64,000 bases of DNA from Massilia pinisoli (lineage in GTDB: Bacteria; Pseudomonadota; Gammaproteobacteria; Burkholderiales; Burkholderiaceae_D), in assembly GCF_024753285.1 (NCBI RefSeq), contig NZ_JANUGW010000002.1:1-64000 (forward strand). The letters are read 5' to 3'. The position numbers and the translations under genes are program-made. Under the pieces are notes generated by a model. It saw only the letters and a program-made list of their open reading frames with translations. It searched no databases and was not told the origin of the DNA. This document shows, in pieces, positions 36,292-45,290 of this stretch. Numbering within the stretch: the stretch's first letter is position 1; each line of letters begins with the position of its first letter.

Positions 36292-37812
36292 TCAGCGATT
36301 CTCGACTGGCGAGGTCAGCTTGTTGTCTCTGATGTAGGCACCATGATCCGGCAGCCTCGACACGATTTTTTTGAAGTTGCGCTCAAGATTGCTGTACGCA
36401 TTCGCAAGCATGGCGTCGTCTTGCAGGGCCATGGTGGGCATATAGGTTTTTGGCCGAATGCCCTGTCCCAGCAGGACGGCATGCCACGAGGTGCTTTGGA
36501 ACAGTTCTTCGGCGGCGAGGTTCAATTGGCCGCGCTCGCGGAACAGCTCGATTCGTTCCTGCAGACTGTCCGGAATCCGCATGGTTTTTACGTAGCGCCA
36601 TAGCTCCGAATCGTCGCGTTCAGTCGCGTGGTAATGCAGGATGAGGAAGTCCCTGACATTGTTGATTTCCCGAGTGGCGTCCGTGTTGAAAGCCTGTGCG
36701 CACACCGGAGAAAACGCCGCATCCGGGAAGTATCGAATGAGTCGCTGGATGCTCGATTGAATGAACTGGATGCTCGTGGACTCCAGCGGCTCGAGAAACC
36801 CGCTGGCAAGGCCGATGGCCACCACGTTCTTGGTCCAAGGTGTCCTGCGCCGTCCTGCCGTGAACTTGATGCGGTTGACCGGCGCCAGGTGCTCACCCTC
36901 CAATCCCTCCAGCAGACACCGCTCCGCCGCTTCATCCGTGATGAATTCGTCCGAATACACGACGCCATTACCGACACGATGTTGCAAGGGGATCCGCCAC
37001 TGCCAACCAAAGGGTTTGGCCGTGGAAATCGTATATGGAGTCAGCGCTGATTTCTGTTCACAGGGCACCGCGCACGCGCGGTTCATGGGCAGCCAATGCG
37101 ACCAGTCCTCATAACCGACGCCCAGCTCCTGCCCGAGAAGCATTGCACGCATTCCCGAGCAGTCGACAAACAAGTCACCCGAAACAACCTCGCCCGACTT
37201 GAGTTTCAAACCCGTGATATGCCCGCTTTCGGCGTCACGTTCCGCCGTCAGCATGTCTCCAATCTTGTGCGACACCCCGCGCGCGATGCAGAGCCCCTTC
37301 AAATATTTCACGTAGCGGCCAGCATCGAAGTGATAGGCCGACTGCAGGTGCTGCAGCGGATCACCGGGCCGTTCAGACGCGGGGGCGAAGAGGTTGTTTC
37401 GAGCTGCCAACGTACATAGCGAGAATTCGGAGAAGTCGGCAACCTGCCCCTTCTCCTTCAAACGCAACCAGTACTGGAAGAAGTAGCCGATGTCGCGTTC
37501 CACCCCATACGCCCCAAATGGGTGGAAATACGTTGAACTTTCATTCAGCCAGCCGCGGAATTCGATACCGAGTTTGAACGTCGCTCCGGTGGCGCGTATG
37601 AACTCGGCTTCATCGATGCCGATCATTTGATGAAACGTGCGGATCGGCGGGATCGTCGCCTCGCCGACACCCACCGTCCCGATGGCGTCCGACTCGACCA
37701 CCACAACCTCGACGGCCCGCCCGAATGTGTGAGACAACGCGGCCGCTGTCATCCACCCGGCGGTACCGCCGCCAAGAATGACGACTTTACTGATCCATCT
37801 ACCCTTGACCAT
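36292..37812 (-). CDS. Flavin-dependent tryptophan-halogenase family protein
   Basis: A 506-residue FAD-dependent enzyme of the Trp_halogenase family. Visible motifs are the dinucleotide site GGGTAGW (14-20), the catalytic-lysine equivalent K80 in GATFKLGIEF (K79 of RebH/PrnA by alignment from memory), the halogenase marker WxWxIP at 270-275 (WQWRIP) and E344 in FLEPLESTS. All key residues for halogenation are thus present. No FAD reductase is next to it. It sits between a TonB-dependent receptor and GH30, a context seen for this subfamily in polysaccharide-using Proteobacteria, where its role is unresolved. Substrate unknown; free tryptophan is not implied. Confidence 0.88.
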   Translation of the reverse strand: MVKGRWISKVVILGGGTAGWMTAAALSHTFGRAVEVVVVESDAIGTVGVGEATIPPIRTFHQMIGIDEAEFIRATGATFKLGIEFRGWLNESSTYFHPFGAYGVERDIGYFFQYWLRLKEKGQVADFSEFSLCTLAARNNLFAPASERPGDPLQHLQSAYHFDAGRYVKYLKGLCIARGVSHKIGDMLTAERDAESGHITGLKLKSGEVVSGDLFVDCSGMRAMLLGQELGVGYEDWSHWLPMNRACAVPCEQKSALTPYTISTAKPFGWQWRIPLQHRVGNGVVYSDEFITDEAAERCLLEGLEGEHLAPVNRIKFTAGRRRTPWTKNVVAIGLASGFLEPLESTSIQFIQSSIQRLIRYFPDAAFSPVCAQAFNTDATREINNVRDFLILHYHATERDDSELWRYVKTMRIPDSLQERIELFRERGQLNLAAEELFQSTSWHAVLLGQGIRPKTYMPTMALQDDAMLANAYSNLERNFKKIVSRLPDHGAYIRDNKLTSPVENR

Positions 37813-37887
37813 CCCATCCCCTTGTCAGGTCTCGAATGCTGAAAATGCGCCGCAGAAACACCCGCGGCGCGTTCGTCCATGCCAGCT

Positions 37888-40743
37888 TTAGAAGCTTGCT
37901 TTCAGGGACACACTATACCGACGGTCGTTGAGTTGCCACAACAAACCGCCCGAGGGGCGCTCGACATACGTGTGGTACATCGAGTTTTTCAAATTAACCG
38001 CGTCCGCCGACAGCGTGAAGACCTTGTTGATTTGATAGCTCACCGAAGCATCGAGCGACGAATACGGCGCTGCATATTGGTTCGCACCAAACACACCGCT
38101 GCCATTGATCTGGTCAAGGTAAGAGGAACGCCAGTTGTACGCAATACGCGCCTGGATCGGCCCTTTTTCATAGAGGCCGATCAGGTTGTAGCTGTTCTTG
38201 GACAGCTTCGGCAACGGAATGAGCGTTCCGGGCTTGAGCTCGACTTTCGAGTCCACATACGTGTAGTTGGCCTGTACGCCGAATCCCTTGAACGGGTCGG
38301 GAAGGAAATCGAAGAATTGCGTGATACCGGCTTCGATGCCTTTTACCGAACCCGCGCCCAGATTGATGCTGGTGCCGATATCGTAGGTGACGCCACCGAA
38401 GTTCATCGGCTCGGTGCCGCCTGCCAGGTAACCCTTGATGTCCTTCTTGAACAAGCCCAGGAACGCCATATTGGACGAACCCCAATAGTCTTCCACGGTC
38501 AAGTCGTAGGAAGTCGCAGTCATCGGCTTCAGGAACGGATTACCGGAACTGCCGGTCGGGCGTCCGTTGGCGTCGTACTGCGAAGGGATGTTCGGATTCA
38601 GCTGGACATGCGCGGCCATATCGGTGAAGTTTGGCCGCGTCATCGTTTTGCTGTAGCCAAAGCGGACCTGCACATCCTCGTTCAGGTGCAGGCGCGTGTT
38701 GAGGCTGGGGAGGAAATTCGAGTAGCTGTTATCGAGCGACACGGCGTGCGACCCGGTGCTGTCCTGGACAAAGCCGACAGAAGTCTGATTGGTCCTCACG
38801 ACGCGAGCACCGGCGGTACCGTCGAGCGCGTAACCGAATACCTCGGTAGCGAAGTCGCCCGTGACGAACATGGATCGCGTCTTTTCGTGCTGCTCGTTGA
38901 TATCGCCCGGAGCAAACGACGTATCGAACGTATAGGTATTCGGCTTGCCGGCGAACAGCTCCGCATAAGTCGCGACGGTACGGTCGAACACGCTCGAGTT
39001 GGGATTGGCGTACTCCGGGAACACGGCAACAGGCCAACCGATGCCCGGCTTCATGAAGTTGCTGGCAGGCCCGGCGTAGGCGAGATCCGGATGTTGCGAC
39101 ACCGGGATCAGCGGGCATGCGCCCCAGCTGGGGTTGGTACCCGTATCGTTACAGACACCGGTATTGTTCCAGTTGCCCCGCAATAACACCTTGGTATCGG
39201 CTGCGCGAAGGCCGACGTGCAGCTTGGTGAAGAAATGATCGCCAAGGTCGTAATCGAAATCCTGGCTGAACGTCGTCATTCTGAGCTTGTGGCGGTCGAC
39301 CGCGTTGGCGAGCCACTCGTAATACCAGTTGTTCGGATTGCCGAAATAGGCGTAAGGGTTGCTGGGGTTGGCCGGATCGACGATCGAAAATACGGGAATC
39401 TTGCCGCGCACATCGAAGGCAAGATTCAGATTGGGAATGTTGGCAACGCTTCTGCTTTCGTTATCGTAAAGCTTGATGGAGTCGCCATTACGGTCGGCGT
39501 CATAGCTCGCACGTTCGTAAGCGAAATCGGTCTTCGACTTGAGCTTGTCCGAGATGCGCCACTTGACGTTCAAGGCGGACAAGTTCGTGCGATTGCGAAC
39601 GTCCTGGTCGAATCGGGAGGTCGAAAAAATTTGCGGCGACAACACGCCGCTCGTCGCACTGCCATCGGCTCCCCAGGTCCAGGTGGAGCCCGCCGCTGCG
39701 CGCGGGTCGGTGTTCTTGTCGTCGCCATAAATGTATTCGCCGCGACGGATGAACCTGTAATTCGAATAGAGATTCTGCGCCGTGAGAAGGACGTCGTTGT
39801 TCACCTGCCATTGGTAGGCGAGTGCCAGGCCCTGGCGCTTGCGATTGCCCGAGTCCTGGTACATCTCGAAGGAAGTCGGGACATAGAGTTCCGTGAGCGA
39901 CCCCTTGTTCGGCATCGAATTATAGGCCGCAACCTTCGCCGCGGAGGGCGCCTGCGTCGGGTCGTTCGAACATTTTCCGACCATTGCGGTCAGACAGTGT
40001 TGCTGCTGTTGAAGAACGGCATCCTGGCGATAATAGGTCTCGCTCGCGGTTGCATTCACCAGGAAGCCCATGCGGCCGAAATCCGTCTTGAATTGGCGGC
40101 TCAGGAGGCCGGAACCCGACGGTGACGACTTGCGAATGCGGTCGTAGTAATTGCCCTTGACCGAAATGACGTTGATGTCGTCTTTCGAGTCGAATGGGAG
40201 TCGCGTGCGGATGTTGACCACGCCGCCGATACCGCCTTCGATCAAATTCGACGCCGCGTTTTTATAGACATCGACGCCGGCCATCAGTTCGGAGGGGAGG
40301 CCTTCCAGGTCTGGTGCGCGACCACCGTTGGCCGTGAAAAAGTCTCGTCCGTCGATCAGGTTGCGGACCTGTGTAATGCCGCGGATCGTGATCGCGGGTT
40401 CCGTGCGATGGTCGTAATCGGTGCCACCTTCGCCGTAGCGGCGCTGGATCTGGACCCCGGCAACCCGCTGCAAGGACTCGACAGTATTCACGTCCGGCAG
40501 CTTGCCGATGTCGGTGGCCTGGATCGAGTCGACGATCTGGTTGGCGTCCTGCTTGAGATCACGCGCCGACTTCAACGCCGCGCGCTGACCGGTGACGATA
40601 ACGGTGTTCGGGGCGTTCGCGTCCTGGCTTGCGCCGGCAGCGCCTGACTCCTGCGCATGCGCGGCAATCGGTCCTGCGACTGCAAGCGCGCAGGCCTGAG
40701 CCAACACCGTCTTTCTGATCGTTTTTGTATGTCCGTTCCGCAC
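37888..40743 (-). CDS. TonB-dependent receptor (carbohydrate uptake type)
   Basis: A 951-residue outer-membrane beta-barrel transporter. It has a signal peptide ending IAAHAQ, a TonB-box-like segment (NTVIVTGQR, about 46-54), the plug domain (about 60-190, with LPDVNTVESLQRVAGVQIQR and IRGITQVRNLIDGRD), and a long barrel ending in the C-terminal Phe (VSLKASF). The plug style matches receptors of the Caulobacter/Xanthomonas sugar-uptake type. It leads an operon with the halogenase and GH30 genes. An upstream palindrome at 40882-40899 suggests repression by a LacI-type regulator. It would import oligosaccharides released by the neighbouring hydrolases. Confidence 0.93.
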   Translation of the reverse strand: MRNGHTKTIRKTVLAQACALAVAGPIAAHAQESGAAGASQDANAPNTVIVTGQRAALKSARDLKQDANQIVDSIQATDIGKLPDVNTVESLQRVAGVQIQRRYGEGGTDYDHRTEPAITIRGITQVRNLIDGRDFFTANGGRAPDLEGLPSELMAGVDVYKNAASNLIEGGIGGVVNIRTRLPFDSKDDINVISVKGNYYDRIRKSSPSGSGLLSRQFKTDFGRMGFLVNATASETYYRQDAVLQQQQHCLTAMVGKCSNDPTQAPSAAKVAAYNSMPNKGSLTELYVPTSFEMYQDSGNRKRQGLALAYQWQVNNDVLLTAQNLYSNYRFIRRGEYIYGDDKNTDPRAAAGSTWTWGADGSATSGVLSPQIFSTSRFDQDVRNRTNLSALNVKWRISDKLKSKTDFAYERASYDADRNGDSIKLYDNESRSVANIPNLNLAFDVRGKIPVFSIVDPANPSNPYAYFGNPNNWYYEWLANAVDRHKLRMTTFSQDFDYDLGDHFFTKLHVGLRAADTKVLLRGNWNNTGVCNDTGTNPSWGACPLIPVSQHPDLAYAGPASNFMKPGIGWPVAVFPEYANPNSSVFDRTVATYAELFAGKPNTYTFDTSFAPGDINEQHEKTRSMFVTGDFATEVFGYALDGTAGARVVRTNQTSVGFVQDSTGSHAVSLDNSYSNFLPSLNTRLHLNEDVQVRFGYSKTMTRPNFTDMAAHVQLNPNIPSQYDANGRPTGSSGNPFLKPMTATSYDLTVEDYWGSSNMAFLGLFKKDIKGYLAGGTEPMNFGGVTYDIGTSINLGAGSVKGIEAGITQFFDFLPDPFKGFGVQANYTYVDSKVELKPGTLIPLPKLSKNSYNLIGLYEKGPIQARIAYNWRSSYLDQINGSGVFGANQYAAPYSSLDASVSYQINKVFTLSADAVNLKNSMYHTYVERPSGGLLWQLNDRRYSVSLKASF

Positions 40744-41119
40744 AGTGAATGTCTCCCTTTAGTAATTTTTAGGCAGTGCCTTTATATGCTGCCGGGCTCG
40801 ATCGTTCGGTCCAGCAGGTCCGTGACGTCCGTATCGACGGGATCAACCGTGCCGCGTTCTCCGCCCTGGACTTCAAGGGATTGCGACAAGGTTGTCGCAT
40901 ACAATGTTACGAGAAAGCATTGCTAACATTGCTATGCGGTTTTTGCGTGTATGTATAACGATTCCGGATAGATCTGCCGATGCCTGCAGCCGGGCCGGCT
41001 TGGTGAAAAGTGGGGTGTCGAGCTGACTCGTTGATGTGCGGGTCTATCGAACGGCCTGGCGAGGCATGCGGTCGGATGTGGCGGGGACAGGTTCCTGTTG
41101 TTAATCAGGTGGGATAACA
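40744..41119. other. Divergent regulatory region between TonB receptor and the 87-residue gene
   Basis: This 376-base region has no credible gene. It holds two inverted repeats: TGCGACAA-GG-TTGTCGCA (40882-40899) and AATGTTA-N14-TAACATT (40903-40930), both likely operators, plus an AT-rich stretch around 40760. Confidence 0.55.
40882..40899. promoter_or_regulatory. LacI-like operator palindrome upstream of the TonB-dependent receptor
   Basis: TGCGACAAGGTTGTCGCA has perfect 8-base arms around GG, 139 bases before the receptor start. GACAA-N2-TTGTC cores resemble LacI-family sites near sugar transport genes in Xanthomonas-like bacteria (recall). No LacI gene is in the window. Confidence 0.5.
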
Positions 41120-41383
41120 ATGAAATTTAACGATGTATATGTGAACACGGCGGAACGCTTCGCCATCGGCATCGAAGAAGAGTCGGGACGGTACTACGTG
41201 TCGTTCCCGGTTCGTAACGGTTACGCCGAGTACGAAGAGTATTACGCGCTCGGGCGCGCCCAATTCGACCTGTTCCAGCGGGACGGCGCCGCCGCGCTGG
41301 CGTTCGTGACGCGATGTCGCAACCGCGAAAAAGACGAGCTGTTGATCGTCAAGCCGGGCCGTTTGCGCGGCGTCGCCTGCTAA
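41120..41383 (+). CDS. Small conserved-looking hypothetical protein
   Basis: An 87-residue soluble protein, MKFNDVYVNTAERFAIGIEE, with a mixed alpha/beta pattern rich in Tyr, Glu and Phe (NGYAEYEEYYALGRAQFDLF). I recognise no domain and see no signal peptide. A plausible ribosome binding site (AGGTGGG) lies 6 bases before the ATG. Its codon use matches genuine genes around it. The 376-base region upstream could supply its promoter. It lies between the receptor operon and the hydrolase operon, but nothing links it to sugar use. Confidence 0.6.
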   Translation: MKFNDVYVNTAERFAIGIEEESGRYYVSFPVRNGYAEYEEYYALGRAQFDLFQRDGAAALAFVTRCRNREKDELLIVKPGRLRGVAC

Positions 41384-41713
41384 GGGCGGTCAAGAAAGGC
41401 GACTCGCGGAATCGCACTTGCGGGAATCCGCGGCGCCGCACGTCGGCCAGCGCGCCCACGTCGACGGAACCGTCGAGATCCGGTGGTTGAGCATCTTCAG
41501 GTCGACGTTGCGGTCGAACAGGACGATGTTCCCCGACCGCGGCGTAAGCGCGATGCGGGCGCCCGCGTCGCCGCTGCGCAGCACGTCATCACCGCCGCAC
41601 CGGCAGTTTTTCACGGCGGTGCCCGCAGGGCCGGGATAAACGTGTTGCGAAGCATTCAGGCTGCATCTATAATCGCCTTAGTACCTTATATATTAAAAAC
41701 CATGGAGATCTCG
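41384..41713. other. Intergenic region upstream of the fucosidase gene
   Basis: This 330-base stretch contains a minus-strand frame (41390-41614) whose middle reads like protein sequence (LTPRSGNIVLFDRNVDLK), possibly a gene remnant, but I cannot assign it. The 3' part holds the promoter listed next. Confidence 0.4.
41645..41673 (+). promoter_or_regulatory. Sigma-70 promoter of the GH29 gene
   Basis: TTGCGA (41645-41650) and a perfect TATAAT (41668-41673) are 17 bases apart, 40 bases before the fucosidase start. Confidence 0.7.
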
Positions 41714-43246
41714 ATGACCCCCCGTGTGCTTACCGCCGCATTGGCCCTGTGCGGCTTGCTCGCCACCCCGTTCGTCCCCGCCGCCGAGAACGCCGGCGCC
41801 CCCGTCAAGCTGACCCACGTCGCCGGGCCGTTCACGGCCGATCCGGCGTCGCTGGACAAGTACGAGACACCTGACTGGTTCCGCGACGCCAAGTTCGGCA
41901 TCTGGGCCCACTGGGGACCGCAGGCCGTGCCGCGCGCGGGCGACTGGTATGCGCGCAATATGTACATCTACGGCACGCCGCAGTACGAACACCACCTGAA
42001 GCACTACGGCCACCCGACCAAGTTCGGCTACAAGGACATCATCCCGTTGTGGAAGGCCGAGAAATTCGACCCGAACGCATTGATGGCCCTGTATGCCAAG
42101 GCCGGCGCGAAGTACTTCGTCAGCATGGGCGTCCACCACGACAATTTCGACTTGTGGGATTCGAAGTACCACCGCTGGAACGCCGTCAAGATGGGCCCAC
42201 ACCGGGACATCGTCGGCGACTGGCAGAAGGCGGCCGTCAAGGCGGGCCTGCGCTTCGGCGTCTCCGAGCACCTGGGCGCCAGCTACGGCTGGTTCGGCAC
42301 CAGCCACGGGCACGACGAGGTCTTCCCCCAGCTCGGCGTCCCGTATGACGGCGCCGATCCGCAGTACGCCGACCTGTACCACACCAAGCACGATGAATTG
42401 TTCAGCGGTGGCCAGCAGTGGTACACGAAGAACACCGCGTTTCACCAGGAATGGTTCAACCGCGTGACCGACCTGCTGACGCACTACAAGCCCGACCTGC
42501 TGTACTCGGACGGCGGCATCCCGTTCGGCGTGACGGGCAGGACGATGGTCGCCAACTTCTACAACGAGAACATCAAGACGCACGGCAAGCTGGAGGCCGT
42601 GTACAACCACAAGGACATCGGCTCCGGCGAATTCCTGCGCAAGGCGGGCGTGCAGGACGTCGAACGCGGCGTCATGAACGGCATCCAGCCGTTGCCGTGG
42701 CAGACGGACACCTCGATGGGCGACTGGTTCTACAGCGAGGGTTATAAATACAAGACCACCCGCGACGTCGTGACCATGTTGGCGGACATCGTCAGCAAGA
42801 ACGGCAACCTGCTGCTGAACGTCGTGCAGTACCCGGACGGCAGCCTGCCGCCCGAGTCGCGCACGTTCCTCGACGAGATGGCCGCCTGGATCAAGGTCAA
42901 CGGCGACGCGATCTACGGCACGCGCCCATGGAAGACGTTCGGCGAAGGCCCGACGAAGACGGCAGGCGGCGCGTTCAATGAAAGCGCCGGCTACACGCCG
43001 AACGATATCCGCTTCACGACGAAGAACGGCGCCCTGTACGCCATCACCCTGGGCGAGCCGAAGGGGCAGGTGCGCATCGCATCGCTGGGCGCAAAGGCAG
43101 GCCTGGAAACGCGGCCCGTCAAGTCGGTGTCGCTGCTGGGCGCCACGGCGCCGCTGCACTGGAAGCAGGACGACGATGCGCTCGTGATCGACGTGCCGGC
43201 CACCTTGCCGACGGCGATCGCATCGAGTTTCAAGATCGGCTTCTGA
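41714..43246 (+). CDS. Alpha-L-fucosidase (GH29)
   Basis: A 510-residue exported enzyme that releases alpha-linked L-fucose. It has a signal peptide (MTPRVLTAALALCGLLATPFVPA) and a GH29 barrel with KFGIWAHWGPQ, HHDNFDLWDS and the nucleophile D266 in LLYSDGG, then a C-terminal beta domain. The start at 41714 is chosen because GGAG lies 6 bases upstream; ATG 41702 is the alternative. It is followed by GH97 and GH62 on the same strand and would trim fucose from plant arabinogalactan or xyloglucan; target choice is inference. Confidence 0.9.
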   Translation: MTPRVLTAALALCGLLATPFVPAAENAGAPVKLTHVAGPFTADPASLDKYETPDWFRDAKFGIWAHWGPQAVPRAGDWYARNMYIYGTPQYEHHLKHYGHPTKFGYKDIIPLWKAEKFDPNALMALYAKAGAKYFVSMGVHHDNFDLWDSKYHRWNAVKMGPHRDIVGDWQKAAVKAGLRFGVSEHLGASYGWFGTSHGHDEVFPQLGVPYDGADPQYADLYHTKHDELFSGGQQWYTKNTAFHQEWFNRVTDLLTHYKPDLLYSDGGIPFGVTGRTMVANFYNENIKTHGKLEAVYNHKDIGSGEFLRKAGVQDVERGVMNGIQPLPWQTDTSMGDWFYSEGYKYKTTRDVVTMLADIVSKNGNLLLNVVQYPDGSLPPESRTFLDEMAAWIKVNGDAIYGTRPWKTFGEGPTKTAGGAFNESAGYTPNDIRFTTKNGALYAITLGEPKGQVRIASLGAKAGLETRPVKSVSLLGATAPLHWKQDDDALVIDVPATLPTAIASSFKIGF

Positions 43247-43270
43247 TCAACGAAATTTATTAGCGGGATT

Positions 43271-43293
43271 CGCGAAAATCGTGAATTTTCGCG
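43271..43293. promoter_or_regulatory. Inverted repeat between GH29 and GH97
   Basis: CGCGAAAAT (43271-43279) and ATTTTCGCG (43285-43293) form a perfect 9-bp inverted repeat with a 5-base loop, 75 bases before GH97. It may be an operator or a weak terminator for GH29; no T tract follows. Confidence 0.4.
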
Positions 43294-43367
43294 GCCCATA
43301 GTATGCAATACATAGAATACAATCGTCGGTTGCATCCAGCGACATGGAACGATCAGGAGACGGCAAC

Positions 43368-45290
43368 ATGAATACAAGAATGATGACGTTGGCGGCGGCA
43401 GTGCTCGCGGCCTCGAGCGGTGCCGCGTGCGCCGCGCCCGCGGGCCCGGTCACGGTGACGTCGCCGAACGGCCAGGCCGCGATCCGGATCGCACAGGACG
43501 GCGCCAGCTATGTCGTCACGCGCGGCGCCGAGACGGTGATCGCGACGTCGCCGCTGGGCCTCGAATTCGATGGCCAGCCGGACCTCGGTCCGCTCGAACT
43601 GGAAAAGGTCACGACGTCGAAGGAAGACCGCAAGATCCCCCTCGTCGCGACCAAGGCGTCCGTCGCGCGCGACCATTACCGCGCCGCCACGCTGACGTTC
43701 CGCGAACACGGCGACGGCGCGCGACGCCTGCTCGTCGACGTGCGCGCGTACGATGACGGCGTCGCCTTCCGCTACCGCATCGACGGCAGCGCGCCCGTCC
43801 GCCTGCGCGGCGAAAAGACGGCGTTCGTGCCGGTGGGCGATCCCGAATGCCTGATCTCGGAAGCGCAGGGCGCGCACGAAGTGCCGTTCGCGCGCCAGAA
43901 GATATCGCAACTGCGCGACAACCTGGGCTACGACGTCCCGGTCGTGTGCAACAGCACGTCGGGCCGCACCGCCTACGCGATCACGCAGTCGCAGCTGGAA
44001 GGCTATACGGGCGCGTCGCTGTGGCGCGAAGGCGCCGGGCTGCGCGTGCATCTGTCGGGCACGCCGGGCCGCGCCGCGCCCGTCTACGAGTCGCACGGCG
44101 GGCTGCGGACGGCATGGCGCGTCGTCATGCTGGGCAACCGCGCCGGCGACCTGATCGCATCGAACCTCGTCGGCAACCTGAATCCGCCGGCGCAGGGCGA
44201 CTTCAGCTGGGTCAAGCCGGGCAAGGCCGCGTGGGACTGGTGGTCGGGGCCCCTCGTGGGCATGAAGCCGGACATGGCCGCGTACCGCCGCTTCATCGAC
44301 TTCGCCGCGGCTTCCGGCTTCCCGTACTACCTGATCGACGCCGGCTGGGCGCAGGGCAGCGGCGGTTGCTGCGACGCGCTGCCGACGACGGACATCACTC
44401 GCGCCGCCGACGGCATCGACATGCCGGCCCTCGTGCGCTACGCGGCAGAGAAGGGCGTCGGGCTGATCCTGTGGGCGCACTGGGAACACGTGCGCACACG
44501 CATGGACGAGGTGCTCGACACCTATGCGCGCTGGGGCATCAAGGGCGTCAAGATCGACTTCATGAACCGCGACGACCAGGACGTCGTCGACTTCTACCAC
44601 CGTGTGGCGGCCGCCACCGCGAAGCGCCACCTGCTGCTGGACCTGCACGGCGCCTACGTGCCAGCGGGCCTGCAGCGCACCTATCCGAACTTCATCACCC
44701 AGGAAGGCGTGATGGGCGCGGAGTGGGACAAGATGAAGACGATCATCACGCCGGAGCACAACCTGATGCTGCCGTACACGCGCATGCTGGCGGGCCCGAT
44801 GGATTACACGCCGGGCGGCTTCCGCAACGGCACGCCGGCCACGTTCGCCGTGCATGACGTGGGGCCGCTCGTCCAGAACACCCGCGGGCAGGAGTTGGCG
44901 AAATACGTCGTGTACGACAGCCCGCTGCAGATGGTGTCCGACGATCCGGACGCCTACCGCGACGCCGAAGGCTTCGACTTCATCCGCCGCGTACCGACCG
45001 CATGGGACGAGACGCGCTTCGTGTCCGGCGAACCGGGCCGCGACATCGTGCTCGCGCGCCGTCTCGGCAAGACGTGGTACGTCGGTGCGATGTCGGCGGA
45101 AGCAGGGGCGACGACGAAGCGCGTGCCGCTCGACTTCCTGCCGGCCGGCCGTTACCGCGCGACGATCTGGGAAGATGGCGCCACGCCGAACAACGTCAAG
45201 CGCCGCGAAGTGGATGTCACGGCACATGACGGCCTGACCTTGCAACTTGCGGGTGTAGGCGGCGCGGCGGTCGTCCTGGAGCGCAAATGA
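43368..45290 (+). CDS. Glycoside hydrolase family 97 (retaining subtype, alpha-galactosidase-like)
   Basis: A 640-residue exported enzyme with a signal peptide (MMTLAAAVLAASSGAACA), the GH97 N-terminal beta-sandwich (to about 270), a TIM barrel and a C-terminal beta domain. The motif GVKIDFMNRDDQ carries D397, which in retaining GH97 alpha-galactosidases is the nucleophile (recall of the Bacteroides enzyme), while inverting SusB-type enzymes lack it; a Glu pair lies at E446/E452. A retaining alpha-galactosidase or related activity is therefore more likely than alpha-glucosidase. AGGAG lies 8 bases before ATG 43368. Its stop overlaps the GH62 start by four bases. Confidence 0.88.
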   Translation: MNTRMMTLAAAVLAASSGAACAAPAGPVTVTSPNGQAAIRIAQDGASYVVTRGAETVIATSPLGLEFDGQPDLGPLELEKVTTSKEDRKIPLVATKASVARDHYRAATLTFREHGDGARRLLVDVRAYDDGVAFRYRIDGSAPVRLRGEKTAFVPVGDPECLISEAQGAHEVPFARQKISQLRDNLGYDVPVVCNSTSGRTAYAITQSQLEGYTGASLWREGAGLRVHLSGTPGRAAPVYESHGGLRTAWRVVMLGNRAGDLIASNLVGNLNPPAQGDFSWVKPGKAAWDWWSGPLVGMKPDMAAYRRFIDFAAASGFPYYLIDAGWAQGSGGCCDALPTTDITRAADGIDMPALVRYAAEKGVGLILWAHWEHVRTRMDEVLDTYARWGIKGVKIDFMNRDDQDVVDFYHRVAAATAKRHLLLDLHGAYVPAGLQRTYPNFITQEGVMGAEWDKMKTIITPEHNLMLPYTRMLAGPMDYTPGGFRNGTPATFAVHDVGPLVQNTRGQELAKYVVYDSPLQMVSDDPDAYRDAEGFDFIRRVPTAWDETRFVSGEPGRDIVLARRLGKTWYVGAMSAEAGATTKRVPLDFLPAGRYRATIWEDGATPNNVKRREVDVTAHDGLTLQLAGVGGAAVVLERK

